A stretch of 64,000 bases of DNA, taken from Karstenula rhodostoma CBS 690.94. Its lineage: Eukaryota > Ascomycota > Dothideomycetes > Pleosporales > Didymosphaeriaceae. Positions 8,947-19,487 of this stretch are shown piece by piece. The notes under the pieces were generated by a model, which saw only the letters and a program-made list of their open reading frames with translations, had not been told where the DNA came from and did no database searches. Each line of letters begins with the position of its first letter. Within the stretch, counting starts at the first letter, position 1. A program made the translations under genes and the position numbers. The DNA is taken from NCBI GenBank assembly GCA_010093485.1, contig MU001497.1, positions 376,181-440,180 on the forward strand. Direction: 5' to 3'.

Positions 8947-10615
8947 TTATGCGTGCACCCCTTTTCTCAACACCACCCTCACACCCTTGCTCTTCAATCT
9001 CGGCGAGGGGTTAAAAAAATCATGCACACACTCCACATCCGCGCTCCCCGTCTCGAACAGCTCCATCCGCCTCCCCACACCCCCAGGACTGAACAGCGCC
9101 CCCAGCATAACATACAACTCCGCATACGCTAGCCACATGCCCGCACAGGCCCGCGTGCCCTTGCTGAAAGGGACAAGATACGCTCTTCTCCTCTTCAACG
9201 CCGCCATGTCATCTTCGGATGAGGTTGAGGGCGCGAGCCAGCGCGAAGGGTCGAACACGTGCGGGGAGGGGAAGACGGTGGGGTCCAAGTGCATGAACAT
9301 GGGCGTCATGCTGACGGGGACGCCCGGTGGGATCGTGTAGTCGTATGTCCGCCCGTTGTAGACGGCCTCGTATCTTAGCACTGTATCGGGGGATATACGC
9401 GCCAGTCTGTGAGACACGCCGAAGGACAGGCGCAGACCTTCTGCCACTACGGCTTGCAGATACGGTGCGTGTTCTAGATCCGCTAGCGGAAGTGAGGTGG
9501 TTCCGGGAGGGAGATTGTTGTGTAGAGAGGACAGTTCTGTCTGCAGTTGGTGGCTGATGGCGGTATTGGCGAGGATGTGGTAGAAGAGGGTGGTCAAAGT
9601 GTGTGCGGTGGTTAGGGTGCCGGCGCCGAGGAGGGTGAAGGCTTCGTCTTCGAGACGGGGGGTGAGGAGTTCTGCCGCAGGGAGTGCCGAGGTGAGCAGC
9701 GTGTGCAAGGCGGTTGGCTGTGAGGCGAGCTCTCGTACGTTCTTTCCATTGTCGGTAGAGGAAGAGTTTAAAGAGCTGCGTGTTTCTTCGATCTTGAGTT
9801 TGATATCATTACGTATGTTGAAGAGATGGGTACCGGGTGGATGGAATAAAGACACTATCGATGGTGGAATTATCTTGAGGAGTGGGTAGGTCCAGGGGAA
9901 CTGTTTCATGATATGGGTGCCACTACTGAGGTCCTGCCATGCTGTTAGATTCCGGTTTAGTCTTGTAAAGGACGATGCACACCATCATGAGTTTCTGCCA
10001 TGCAGGCTCAAAGTCCTCTCTATCCAGCAAACCATAGTTACTCCCAAACGCAACCAGTCCAATAACGTCGGCAGAGAACGCAGCAAAAAAGTCGCGCAGG
10101 TTCAGCACACAGTTTGCGCCTCCTCTTCGTCTCAACAACTCACACCCGTGATCAACCAGCTCTTGGATAGTAGGTGTAAGATTTGCCACAGTCCGTTTCG
10201 AGAAGAAGCCATTCAACGCCCCTCTTCTAATCCGATGCAATTCATGTCCTGTCGTCCCAACAGCCGCCGTGGTTGTACCGAACATACGTGCGCTGTACTC
10301 CCATTTCTCTGTACTTCTCCCCGGCCCAACATACACCGAGTCATAGGATGCCGGATCTGCGATGTGCAACTCTTCTGGGTTAATTCGTACTACCGGTCCG
10401 TAGATCCGGTGAAGCTCTTGAATTTTCCATGAATATCGCCCCTTGCACACGACATCGTAGTAGAACTCATACGCGAAAGTCAATGCCGCCAAACGAGGCC
10501 CGGGGTATCGCGCAATGGGGCTGTAGAAAAGTCTATAGACTGCACCGACGATGGCCAAAATGCACGTTGAGACGCAGACGAGAAGAAGAGCGTGCGAGCG
10601 CAAGAGAAGGTCCAT
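8947..10615 (-). CDS. Cytochrome P450 monooxygenase
   Basis: Exons 9981-10615 and 8947-9925 give 537 aa. The 55-nt intron was placed so that the frame joins as KLMMV-SGTHIMKQFPW. An N-terminal membrane anchor (LLLVCVSTCILAIVGAVY) is followed by the proline-rich hinge RYPGPRLAAL. The I-helix segment GAGTLTTAHTL is near 312-322, ExxR (EGLR) at 374-377, and the heme loop FSKGTRACAG at about 465-474 with the Cys ligand at 472. The N-terminal half (YEFYYDVV, YGPVVRINPEELHI) resembles the fungal CYP58/trichodiene-oxygenase-like group. That is only a family-style resemblance and the substrate cannot be inferred. No terpene cyclase, PKS or NRPS lies nearby, so it appears to be an orphan P450 at the ER membrane. 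Confidence 0.9.
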
Positions 10616-11985
10616 AGGACGGCGAACAAATCTGGAAGGGGCAAACTTCGAAGAACACTTTCACGATACAGGAACAAATTGACAATAGGGATTCTCGGTG
10701 AGGCGAAATCGCGTAAGCGAGGTACCTGTTTGCCAGGGCGCAATCATGTGAAGCGGCATTATCAGGGTGACGTGATAACGGAAGTTGTCCCGCGGCCAAA
10801 AATGGAGGCGAAAGTTGAAGCATTCGTGATAGAAGTCAGGAATCCCGTGACTCGGCTGAAAGGACAATTCTCAATATGGGCTGTCAGCTTACAATGGATG
10901 GACGCCTGTACCGTCCAGAACTCGAAACGGCGAATACCCTCAAGCAAAGCTGTTGTGGGGTCCCAGACGCGTGACGTCATCGACCGTTTCCGTGGCTTGG
11001 AAATGCTCAGTGCTTGTGCGGAGATTGTGCAGCAGGTAAGCGAAGATGGGACAAGCAAATGCGCTCGTTTGGCGGTGTGGACAATGCAGCACGTCCTCGC
11101 ATGCTGAGTCCACGGTGCCTAGTCGTCGTTGTCTGACATTGCCTCCGAGGTGTAGACTCTCTTGGACTTGCGAAAGGGCCGAAGACGAAGAAAGCTGGAC
11201 TGTTCAGTCTAGTGAAGCAGGTCTTGAAGCATGGAGACATTTGGCTTGAAAAAGCAAGAGGCTCGTGCATGTGTCTGATGGATACTTGAGCCGGTGCTGA
11301 GTGAAGTGTCAAGAGTCAAGAGCCATGCCTCCGTGATTGGCCCCGCAACCCCAATCGCCGATCCTCCGCGTGCTGGGGGTGACCGAATTGCCTTGTTGAG
11401 GAAGCCTTTGCAGTCGTGGTGAGTGCTAAAAAATTCCCCGACGAAGAGCTTTTCGGGACCCGATGCCGCCACACATGGCCTGGTGCATTCGCGGCGGATA
11501 CGGGGGCGAACCTGCTGAGGGCGATGGCGACGATGGCGACGATGGCGACGGCCAGCAACGAACTGTTCAACGGTCTGGCCTGGAACATGGAGACTCTCCC
11601 GTATCGAGCCGCACGGTGGGCCGTGAAACCTGAGCCAGACCCGTTCTGTGGGCAGAGCCGATAAGCGTCGCGCTGCACGAGCCACAAATTACATCAATCG
11701 CAGCTTCCCGCATGCATCGTGAGAAGGCGCGCTCGGCTCAGAAGCCAACACCAACGCGGCCCGCGTTCACTTCTCTTTTCCTCCTCCATCCGCCAATCTC
11801 CCTCTTCTCCTTGTCCTACTTCCGCAGCCTATACCCATCGTTTCGTGCGATTATTCCTTTGCATCTTTTGTTCTAGTCTGGCCGACTGCCTATTCCGCTA
11901 GCGACAATTGTCATTCTCTCTGCAGCACCACCAGTCGATCGTTTGACACCCAACCGCACAGACTCCGAGGGCACGTACCGTCGCC
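10616..11985. other. Divergent intergenic region, 1.4 kb
   Basis: It lies between the P450 start (minus) and the GH63 start (plus). Several open frames of 100-170 codons overlap on both strands, but none has motifs or a consistent exon structure. CT-rich stretches just upstream of 11986 fit a fungal promoter. Confidence 0.5.
11521..11550 (+). repeat. 9-bp tandem repeat (CGATGGCGA)n
   Basis: Just over three copies of a nine-base unit in non-coding DNA of the divergent region. Confidence 0.75.
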
Positions 11986-14900
11986 ATGGTTCTCATTGAG
12001 AATCAGGAATACCTCTGCGAGGAGGAGAAGCGTCTCAAGCAGGACCGCGAACGCACCGCCTATTGGAAGAAATGGGGCACTTACCTTGCCGAGAGGCAGT
12101 GGGCGACTGGTAAGCTCTTTTGCTCAATTGTCTCAGAATCTCATGCTGATAATTCATAGTTCGCGAAGATTACTCGTGAGTCTCATCAATTCTCCGCTGA
12201 CCTCTACCTCCACTAACCCCACTACAGCCACGATGGTGATGCATGGAGCCGTGAGTGCAGTTGGTGCCAAGGTGCAACGCTGGCTAACAGTGGTAGATTT
12301 CACTCACGACATGGCGCGCTCACGGGCCTTTCGATGGGGCGAGGACGGCATTGCTGGCATATCCGACTCGCATGGTCTACAGAACATTGGCTTTGCCTTT
12401 TGGAACGAGAAGGAGTGAGGTCAATCAATCCAGTAGACCGGATTGGCGCTGACAGAAGACAGTGATTTTCTCAAAGAACGATTGTTTGGCTTGTCCAACC
12501 CGCAGGGCAACCACGGCGAGTCGCTGAAGGAATGCCACTTTCATCTGGACAACACTCCGACGGTACGTAGGTGTGGACCTAAACGTCTTCAAAGCTAATC
12601 CGAGTACAGCATTCTTACACGAAGTATCTCTACAAATACCCTCAGCGCGCGTTCCCGTACGAAGACCTCATCAATGAGAATGCGAAACGTAGCAGGCTTG
12701 AGCGCGAATACAACATGATTGATACTGGCATTTTCGATGACAACAAATACTGGGATATCTTCATCGAGACAGCGAAGGAGGCGGACAATCCTGAGGAGAT
12801 TCTGTGCCGTGTCACAGCATACAATCGTGGACCCGAGCCCGCCCCGTTGCACATTGTGCCGCACGTATGGTTCCGCAACACATGGTCCTGGGGACACGAG
12901 GAGCCCGAGAAGCGTCCGTCTATCCGCAAACTCGGCGAGACCACAGCAGTCTCCAAGCACCATAAACTTGGCGAGCGTTATTTCCAACTGTCGCCGTCCC
13001 CTGGTATCGGCGCCAGTGGGGATGATGTGCAGCCCAAGCTGCTGTTCACAGAGAACGATACCAACTACAAGGCGCTATGGGGCGGTGAGAACAAGACACC
13101 TTACGTGAAGGACGGCATTCACCGCCACATTGTGGATGACGAGAAAGATGCTGTCAATCCCGAGAACTTCGGAACAAAGACCGCTGCGTGGTACGCATTT
13201 GACGAGGGCGATGGCGTTGCTCCAGGCGAGTGTGCTGTCGTGCGTTTCCGATTCTCTCAACGATATGATGGCTACATCGACGAGGAGCTTTTTGACGACA
13301 TTATGGAACAGCGTCGTGCCGAGGCGGACGAGTTTTACTACAGAATCAGCCCCATGCCAATGGCAGATGACCTGCGTAACATCCAGCGTCAGGCTTTGTC
13401 CGGCATGCTCTGGTGTAAGCAATACTATCACTTCATTTGGGACCAATGGGCAAATGGCGACCCAGGAATGCCACCACCTCCCCCAGGCCGAAAGGCCATA
13501 CGAAACAAAGAATGGAAACACATGTATCTGGACGATATATTGTCCATGCCCGACTCGTGGGAGTATCCGTTCTTCGCTGCATGGGACAGCGCTTTCCACT
13601 GCCTGCCGCTGGCCATGATCGATCCGGACTTCGCCAAGAAGCAGCTGGATCTTTTCACTCGCGAATGGTACATGCATCCTAATGGGCAGTTACCTGCCTA
13701 TGAATGGAATTTTGGCGATGTGAACCCGCCTGTGCACGCGTGGGCGCTGTACAGGGTTTTCAAAATCGAGCGCAAGATGTATGGCCGTGAAGACTATGAC
13801 TGTCTGGAACGTGTCTTCCAAAAACTGCTCCTCAATTTCACATGGTGGGTCAACCGCAAAGATGCAGATGGCAAGAACATTTTCGAAGGTGGTTTCCTTG
13901 GCCTCGACAACATCGGTATCTTCAACCGCTCCGAAGCACTACCAACAGGCGGTGTGCTCGAACAAGCAGACAGCACGGGATGGATGGGCTTCTTCTGCTT
14001 GAACATGCTCAACATCTGTCTCGAGCTTGCGAAGCGCCGACGCATCTACGAAGACATGGCTTCCAAATTCTTCGAACACTTCATAATGATCAGCGACGCA
14101 ATGCAATACCGCTCGGGCGGAGAAGCCAAGCCGCTTTGGAACGACGAGGATGGATTCTACTACGATGCTATATCGTGGGGCGGTCCTTGGAGCCATCAAA
14201 TGCCGGTGCGGTCTTTGGTCGGCTTGATTCCTCTCTATTCTACTCTGACCCTCGAACCTGAGGTCATCAATCAGTTTCCGAGTTTCAAGAGGAGGCTGAA
14301 TTGGTTCATCGAAACCCGCAAAGAAACGGCAGACCGCAACATTGCATCGATGAAGAAGCGTGGCGAGGGTGACCGTCTTCTCTTGTCGCTCGTCAATGAA
14401 GACCGTCTGAAGAAGATCATGAAACGGATGCTGGACGAGAGCGAGTTTCTCGCAGACCACGGCATCCGATCCTTGTCCAAATACCATAAGGATCATCCCT
14501 ATTCGATGGATGTAAATGGTCAACGCTATGAAGTCGCCTATCTCCCAGGCGACTCAGACAGTGGATTGTTTGGTGGCAACAGCAACTGGCGTGGACCGAT
14601 CTGGATGGCCGTCAACACCCTCCTCATTGAATCTTGCCAGCGATTCTTCTTATACTACGGTAATAATCTAAAGGTCGAATGCCCCACCGGATCCGGCGAC
14701 TACATGCATCTTGGACACGTTGCCGAGGAACTGCAGCATCGCCTCCAGCATCTCTTCGCTCGCAATGATGAAGGTGAACGAGCTGTGAACGACGGCAACC
14801 AGATGCTGAACTTTGATCCCAACTGGAAAGACTACTTGTGGTTCCACGAGTTCTTCGATGGTGACACGGGCCGTGGTCTCGGCGCAAGCCATCAGTGTGG

Positions 14901-15411
14901 CTGGACAGGTTTGGTTGCAAAGATGATCCATGATACCGGGTAAGCAGTTTTTGCCTGCTCTCATCAATCTTCACTGACACGCCCCAGCATGACTTGTCGT
15001 CTTCCGCAGACGCCGCGCACGCCCACAGCCGCAGCCGCGCACTACTTTGACGACATCTGGAGCACAGCGGGCAAGCCGAAGAAGCCCCACCACGTCCGCC
15101 GATCATCCACTAGCCGTAGTATCGGCTTCCGCAGCGATTGGGAGGGGTCAGCCAACGGTGATGACGCCGAGCCTGAAAGGGCAACACTCAACCGCACGAA
15201 TTCGATCGGGTACCTTGATGCGGACGCGCTCCGAAAGAAGCAGGAGATGGATGAGCATGTTGCCAGCTATGTCAGCGAACAGCTGAGCAGGATCAAGAGC
15301 GGCGATTCGAACGAGTTTGACAGCGGAGAACTGGAAGCCAGCCTGGACGGCACATTGGAGATGAAGCCCAGTGGCCGCAAAAAGGGTCGTGAGAATTACT
15401 TTTCGAGGTAA
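11986..15411 (+). CDS. GH63-type glucosidase, cytosolic, 1003 aa
   Basis: Seven exons: 11986-12109, 12160-12175, 12228-12250, 12297-12414, 12463-12562, 12610-14939, 14988-15411. All six introns are 46-52 nt with good donors, and the frame is kept throughout. Exons 2 and 3 are only 16 and 23 nt. The (alpha/alpha)6 region carries GH63/MGH-like landmarks: [20 protein letters not shown] at the N-terminus, [34 protein letters not shown] around a candidate acidic residue, [15 protein letters not shown] and [20 protein letters not shown]. There is no signal peptide or membrane anchor, unlike ER glucosidase I of the same family, so a cytosolic enzyme acting on a soluble glucoside is more likely. The last 100 residues are a charged tail ([12 protein letters not shown]). 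The substrate is unknown. Confidence 0.87.
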
Positions 15412-15952
15412 CGTGGTGCATAGTTTCAAGCATACCTGGGAGTAGACTGGCCGTTGGGGTTGAACTGGGTTTGTTAATAGGCCCAGAAAAGTTTGATGCA
15501 ATGGGGTTGCCCGACCTAGAGAAGACCTAGATAGTTTCGCTGCTGCTATATTGTTGGCACGCGTTACCAATACTTTGATCGCACTGTCTGCTGTCCCACT
15601 CTGCATTGTGTCCCAATCTGCAAAGACGGCACATCACGACATTTCACAAGCAGGAACATACGTGGGTAGGACGGCAGGCACGTGTCCCTTTCACCCTCGC
15701 GTTCTTCCGCTTCGCGAGCCCCACTTTCCTCGCTTTCAGGCCAGCGACGTCACCAGTTTAGCGCACGACCTCAACTCGACTGACAAGCGACGACAGCTCG
15801 ACCAAGCTCCACTTTACTACAAGCAACACCCCGCGGCAGTGTTACTCGCTACCAGCAAATTACTGTCCCATTATTAACCACTTTCGCTCGCGATTCTGGA
15901 CCTACACTCGCTCGCGCGCCGCGGCGGCATTGGCATTGGCATCGGCATCGCC
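15412..15952. other. Intergenic, promoter of the Gag1-like gene
   Basis: This 541-bp gap contains no supported gene. The stretch just before 15953 is C/T- and GC-rich with GGCATT/GGCATC repeats and probably is the 5' leader. Confidence 0.5.
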
Positions 15953-16897
15953 ATGGAGAACAACCAGTCAGCCTCGCGGGCTGCCCAGCGCTTCCTCATG
16001 GACCGCGTGCGCACCGACTGGAGCTGGCCCGACGTGCCCGACGCCTGGTCGCAGTCCGACGAGGAGGTACACGGCGTGACTTCTTTCCGGGAGCGTTTCT
16101 ATGGCGACTCGTCGCCCTCCGAAACCGAGGACGAGGGTGCCGACGGTAGCGACCCGTACAAGTTTGACAGCCCGGATAGCATCCGTGATGCAGTAGACCG
16201 GAAGGCTCAGAGGAAGAAGAGGCAAAGGAGGGCTGCACTCGAGGGAGAGATGAAGGTGAACGAGGGCTTGCGCACGTTTGTGGAGAGACGGGATGCATGG
16301 ACGGGCGTGGCGAGTGTCAAGAAGTACGGGACCGCCGGGCGTCCTGCAAAGACTCAAAACGCTGCCCAAACGGTCCAGGCCGAACGATCGCCGTCTATCA
16401 CCGCCGACATGTCTTCGTCCAATGCCCCGACGCCCATGAGCGTTGACTCCCAGGTCTCCGCTGCCGCTGCCCATGATGAGGCTTTTCGCACCGCAGTCGC
16501 CACCTCCGACGAACCACTCGTACCAGTCGCGCCTCCCCTCCTCGCCGATAACGCGATCCGGAAGTCCATTACGCCCCGAACATATCCCGACATCTTCAAC
16601 AAGATCGTCGTCTCCTCGCGCACACCGTCGGTGCCTGTCAATCTCGCCGACATGACAAAAGCACTCGTAGCTGGCTGGAAAGAGAATGGTGAGTGGCCTC
16701 CAAAGGCCGCGCCACTTGATCCGCTGGCAGGCAAGAAGCGCGCTGCCCTTGCAGCCGTGCGCGCAGAGAACGGAGAGCCCTTTCTAGCACACCACCCACA
16801 TCTGCAAAAGGGCATGGACTCGGTCAGGAAGATATTCCACCTTAACGGACAGGTGAAAGAGAGTGGACACGGCAGCGGACCTGCAAATACCGGCTGA
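15953..16897 (+). CDS. Gag1-like clamp domain protein (former DUF4050)
   Basis: An unspliced 314-aa ORF from ATG 15953 (MENNQSASR). An N-terminal acidic Ser-rich region (SPSETEDEGADGSDP) precedes a basic helix, RKAQRKKRQRRAALEGE. The C-terminal half has the conserved-looking block PVNLADMTKALVAGWKENGE, then WPPKAAPLDPL and, near the end, HHPHLQKGMDSVRKIFHLNG. This matches what I remember of the fungal Gag1-like/DUF4050 family; Gag1 in fission yeast is linked to attenuation of TORC1. Family assignment is moderate and function here is inferred only. The ending looks natural for the family. An alternative is splicing from a donor after 16852 into the next open frame (see that entry). Confidence 0.72.
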   Translation: MENNQSASRAAQRFLMDRVRTDWSWPDVPDAWSQSDEEVHGVTSFRERFYGDSSPSETEDEGADGSDPYKFDSPDSIRDAVDRKAQRKKRQRRAALEGEMKVNEGLRTFVERRDAWTGVASVKKYGTAGRPAKTQNAAQTVQAERSPSITADMSSSNAPTPMSVDSQVSAAAAHDEAFRTAVATSDEPLVPVAPPLLADNAIRKSITPRTYPDIFNKIVVSSRTPSVPVNLADMTKALVAGWKENGEWPPKAAPLDPLAGKKRAALAAVRAENGEPFLAHHPHLQKGMDSVRKIFHLNGQVKESGHGSGPANTG

Positions 16898-16949
16898 TGA
16901 GAGAAAAGACGGGATCAGAAGACAAAACTTTTACAAGACTCAGGCTAAT

Positions 16950-17738
16950 ATGATGCTCGCAGTGGCACCGTGGTTATTTCATTCCCAGGCATCTTACAAC
17001 ACAATGTACGCTAGTAGGCATCCCCAAGACGAGCCATATGACAAGAATATCCAAGACGAGCTCCTGCAAGAGATGCTCGGAATGAATCCCTACTCCAGGG
17101 CTGCAGACCCCAAGAGCCAGCCAATGCCACCGATGCAACCAGCATCTCCGATATATGTCTTTGCGCTTCAAGTTGATCTTCAACCCAAGCCTCGGAGTCA
17201 CTCAGCCCCTGCGAGTCGAATCGAGATCCAGAGCATACCAGCTCCTGACTGTCAACCTGAGTCTCGGGGTAGATCAGCCCCACCGGCTCAACCCTCGCTA
17301 CTGAGTAACCTATCGCAACAGAGTCAGCCGGGCCCAGAGAACAATCCGTCATATATCGATATCTCACCACAAAATGTTCCATTGCTACAACATCAATCAG
17401 ACCTGGTAGTCCCATCAGCATCATACCTCAACATCTCATCAGCATCAGGCCTCAGGATCTCATTGGCATCAGACCTGAACCTCCCATCAGTATCAGACCT
17501 AAACAACACCTCCGCATCCCAGAAAACACTGGTCTCCGAAGGCCAGTCCACGCCCCCGGCTCAATCAGTCATCCCAAGCGCCCAGGGTCAGCCAGACCGC
17601 CAACCATCGCTCGCGAACTCTGGTAGCAGTTCGATGCCGACTCTATTCGATGTCGAAGATCCAGCGCCTCGACCCGGTTGTTGGAGACGGTTCGGGAAAG
17701 GGCTGTGTAGGGGTTGCTTTGGGAAGTTGGACTGGTGA
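16950..17738 (+). CDS. Ser/Pro-rich hypothetical ORF, 262 aa
   Basis: An open frame from ATG 16950 (MMLAVAPWLF), 52 nt after the stop of the Gag1-like gene and on the same strand. The N-terminus is globular-looking (QDELLQEMLGMNPYSR). The middle is low-complexity Pro/Ser/Gln with a degenerate unit of about 11 residues repeated four to five times (VPSASYLNIS, SASGLRIS, LASDLNLP, SVSDLNNT). The end is basic and Cys-containing, RPGCWRRFGKGLCRGCFGKL. I do not recognise it. The short spacing leaves three options: a separate gene, the 3' UTR of the previous one, or a downstream exon. Splicing 16853-16943 (GTGAAA...CTCAG) would join the two frames in phase. Confidence 0.42.
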   Translation: MMLAVAPWLFHSQASYNTMYASRHPQDEPYDKNIQDELLQEMLGMNPYSRAADPKSQPMPPMQPASPIYVFALQVDLQPKPRSHSAPASRIEIQSIPAPDCQPESRGRSAPPAQPSLLSNLSQQSQPGPENNPSYIDISPQNVPLLQHQSDLVVPSASYLNISSASGLRISLASDLNLPSVSDLNNTSASQKTLVSEGQSTPPAQSVIPSAQGQPDRQPSLANSGSSSMPTLFDVEDPAPRPGCWRRFGKGLCRGCFGKLDW

Positions 17739-17953
17739 TGCTGAGAACGCTAAGGGGATGGGTGGAGGACACGCATTGGAAGGGGGATGGGCAGGTATTG
17801 TAATCACCGCGAGCAGGGATCGAGTTTACTCTCCGTTCGAACGATTGTTTCGCTCGCATTAATCACTAATCCATACACCAAACCAAAATGGATCAATCGC
17901 ATTGATACTCTACATCCTCCCGCTTCTCTTCAAAGTTTGTCTTGGATACGTGC

Positions 17954-18967
17954 TTACACGGTGATTCTATCCTTCTCAGGCGTGTCCCCCTGCGCGCGCC
18001 ACGCCGCTTTCTTAAACGCATCGAGTTCTTCCAGCCGCGTGATGACGCCGGAGAGCAGCGGCCACGCGTTGAAGTCCACCTTGTAGAAGCGGGCTTGCTC
18101 GACTTGCGGGATGAGCACGACGTCTGCGAGGGTAACCTGCTTTCACCTTAGCATGCGAGAGAACTCACAGGACGAGGGGAAATAAAGTAGGACTTACCGC
18201 ATCGCCAGCGGAGTACTTGGCCCCAGGGAAATACGTAGCCAGCATCGTCTCGTAGGCGGCGAAGCCCCGGGCCATGATGGTCTGGACGAAGGACCACGCG
18301 TCGTCTGCATGGATTAGCTTGAACGAAGGGAGGGGGGAGGGTGGTAACGTACCGCGCTCGCCGCGCACGCCTTTCACCATCTGCGCGACGCGCGAGTTGG
18401 TGGGCGGGAAGATGTCCGAGGTTATGATGTATGCTAGTTCGCGGACGCGGGCGCGGGCGGAGGGGGTGGAGAGGGCGGGGAGGAGCGCGGGTGTGGGGTG
18501 CGTTTCTTCTACTGTTTTATGGGGGGTGAGGTTAGGTTAGGTTTTGTGGGATGGGGGTGGTGCGGGGGGAAAGAAGTAGAGTGGTCGTCCAGGCACGGGA
18601 TTGTGATTCTGGATCTGGATCTGGATCTGGGTCTAGGTCTGGGCGAACGTACAGTACTCCAATATCGCGACACTCTGGCATATTTTAAATTCCTCCTCCC
18701 CTTCTGTTTCGACGACTAGCGTGGGGATCGAGGCGCTGGGGTTTACTTTGCGGTACTCCTCGGACCCGTGGTCGTCTTTGCTCACTGGGCGGGTGTTAGT
18801 GCGGGGGAGAAGGAAGGCGTGATGGATATGGGCGGCGGACTGTCGAGGTAGTGCGGGACATAGGTTAGATTTTTGAGGTTGAAGGCTATGCGTATGCGGG
18901 CGGCGCAGCTGGATGCGTAGAAGGTGTAGAGGTGGTAGGTTGTTTTTTGGGGTTGCGAGGACGACAT
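17954..18967 (-). CDS. maiA: Maleylacetoacetate isomerase (zeta-class GST)
   Basis: Five exons: 18841-18967, 18653-18784, 18353-18511, 18198-18304, 17954-18136, giving 235 aa, the usual size. The N-terminal thioredoxin-like domain reads YHLYTFYASSCAARIRIAF, with the Ser-Ser-Cys that binds glutathione in zeta-class enzymes. NPSASIPTL (the cis-Pro loop) and VAILEYLEETHPTPALLP follow. The C-terminal helical domain includes YSAGDAVTLADVVLIPQVEQ. The enzyme isomerises maleylacetoacetate to fumarylacetoacetate in tyrosine/phenylalanine breakdown and needs glutathione. Intron 2 is unusually long (141 nt) and holds a GGATCT repeat. No other tyrosine-catabolic gene is adjacent, so the cluster seen in some aspergilli is not present in this window. 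Confidence 0.92.
18611..18641 (+). repeat. (GGATCT)n repeat inside an intron
   Basis: Three perfect GGATCT units plus degenerate GTCTAG/GGTCTG copies within intron 2 of the maleylacetoacetate isomerase gene. It contributes to that intron's length. Confidence 0.75.
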
Positions 18968-19487
18968 TGTTACAGCGCTCGCAGTGCAATGCGCAGATGA
19001 ACTGTTTTTGGCGGTTTATATACGTGGTTGTTGGACGGGTTTTGTGGAGATGCTGGGATATGACGAGAGGCTGTATGGAGTGGTAGTCTCCGCGAAGCAG
19101 GGTGGGATGTTTGGTACGTACTGCTGCCTGGTCTATTTGTAGCATTTGAGGCCAGTCGGTGCGTGATACACCTTCCTATCATGGTAAGAAGCTTCCAAGT
19201 GCAAAGTGGGTATATATCCGCTGCAGCTTGTAAGAACTTGCTTGTTGACGTTAAGCAATCACGTCCGGCTCTTTCGTCTCGGACGACGGCTGGGAATTGA
19301 ATGCGAGCAGTGTCCTCGTGGCGGTCAAGACACAATCTATTCATGATTCGGTGATGCCATCGCTGGATTCAGTCCCGCAGATGGTCTGTCGTGCAGTCCA
19401 TAGTCGTAGGATTTGTTGGCCCCAGAGGAGTGTGAGGTGCACTGAAGGAGGTGCGGGGCAACCACCACACACGCCCTTCCGTACAAA
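18968..19487. other. Divergent promoter region
   Basis: A 520-bp gap between maleylacetoacetate isomerase (minus) and the HET gene (plus). No supported gene lies in it. Confidence 0.5.
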
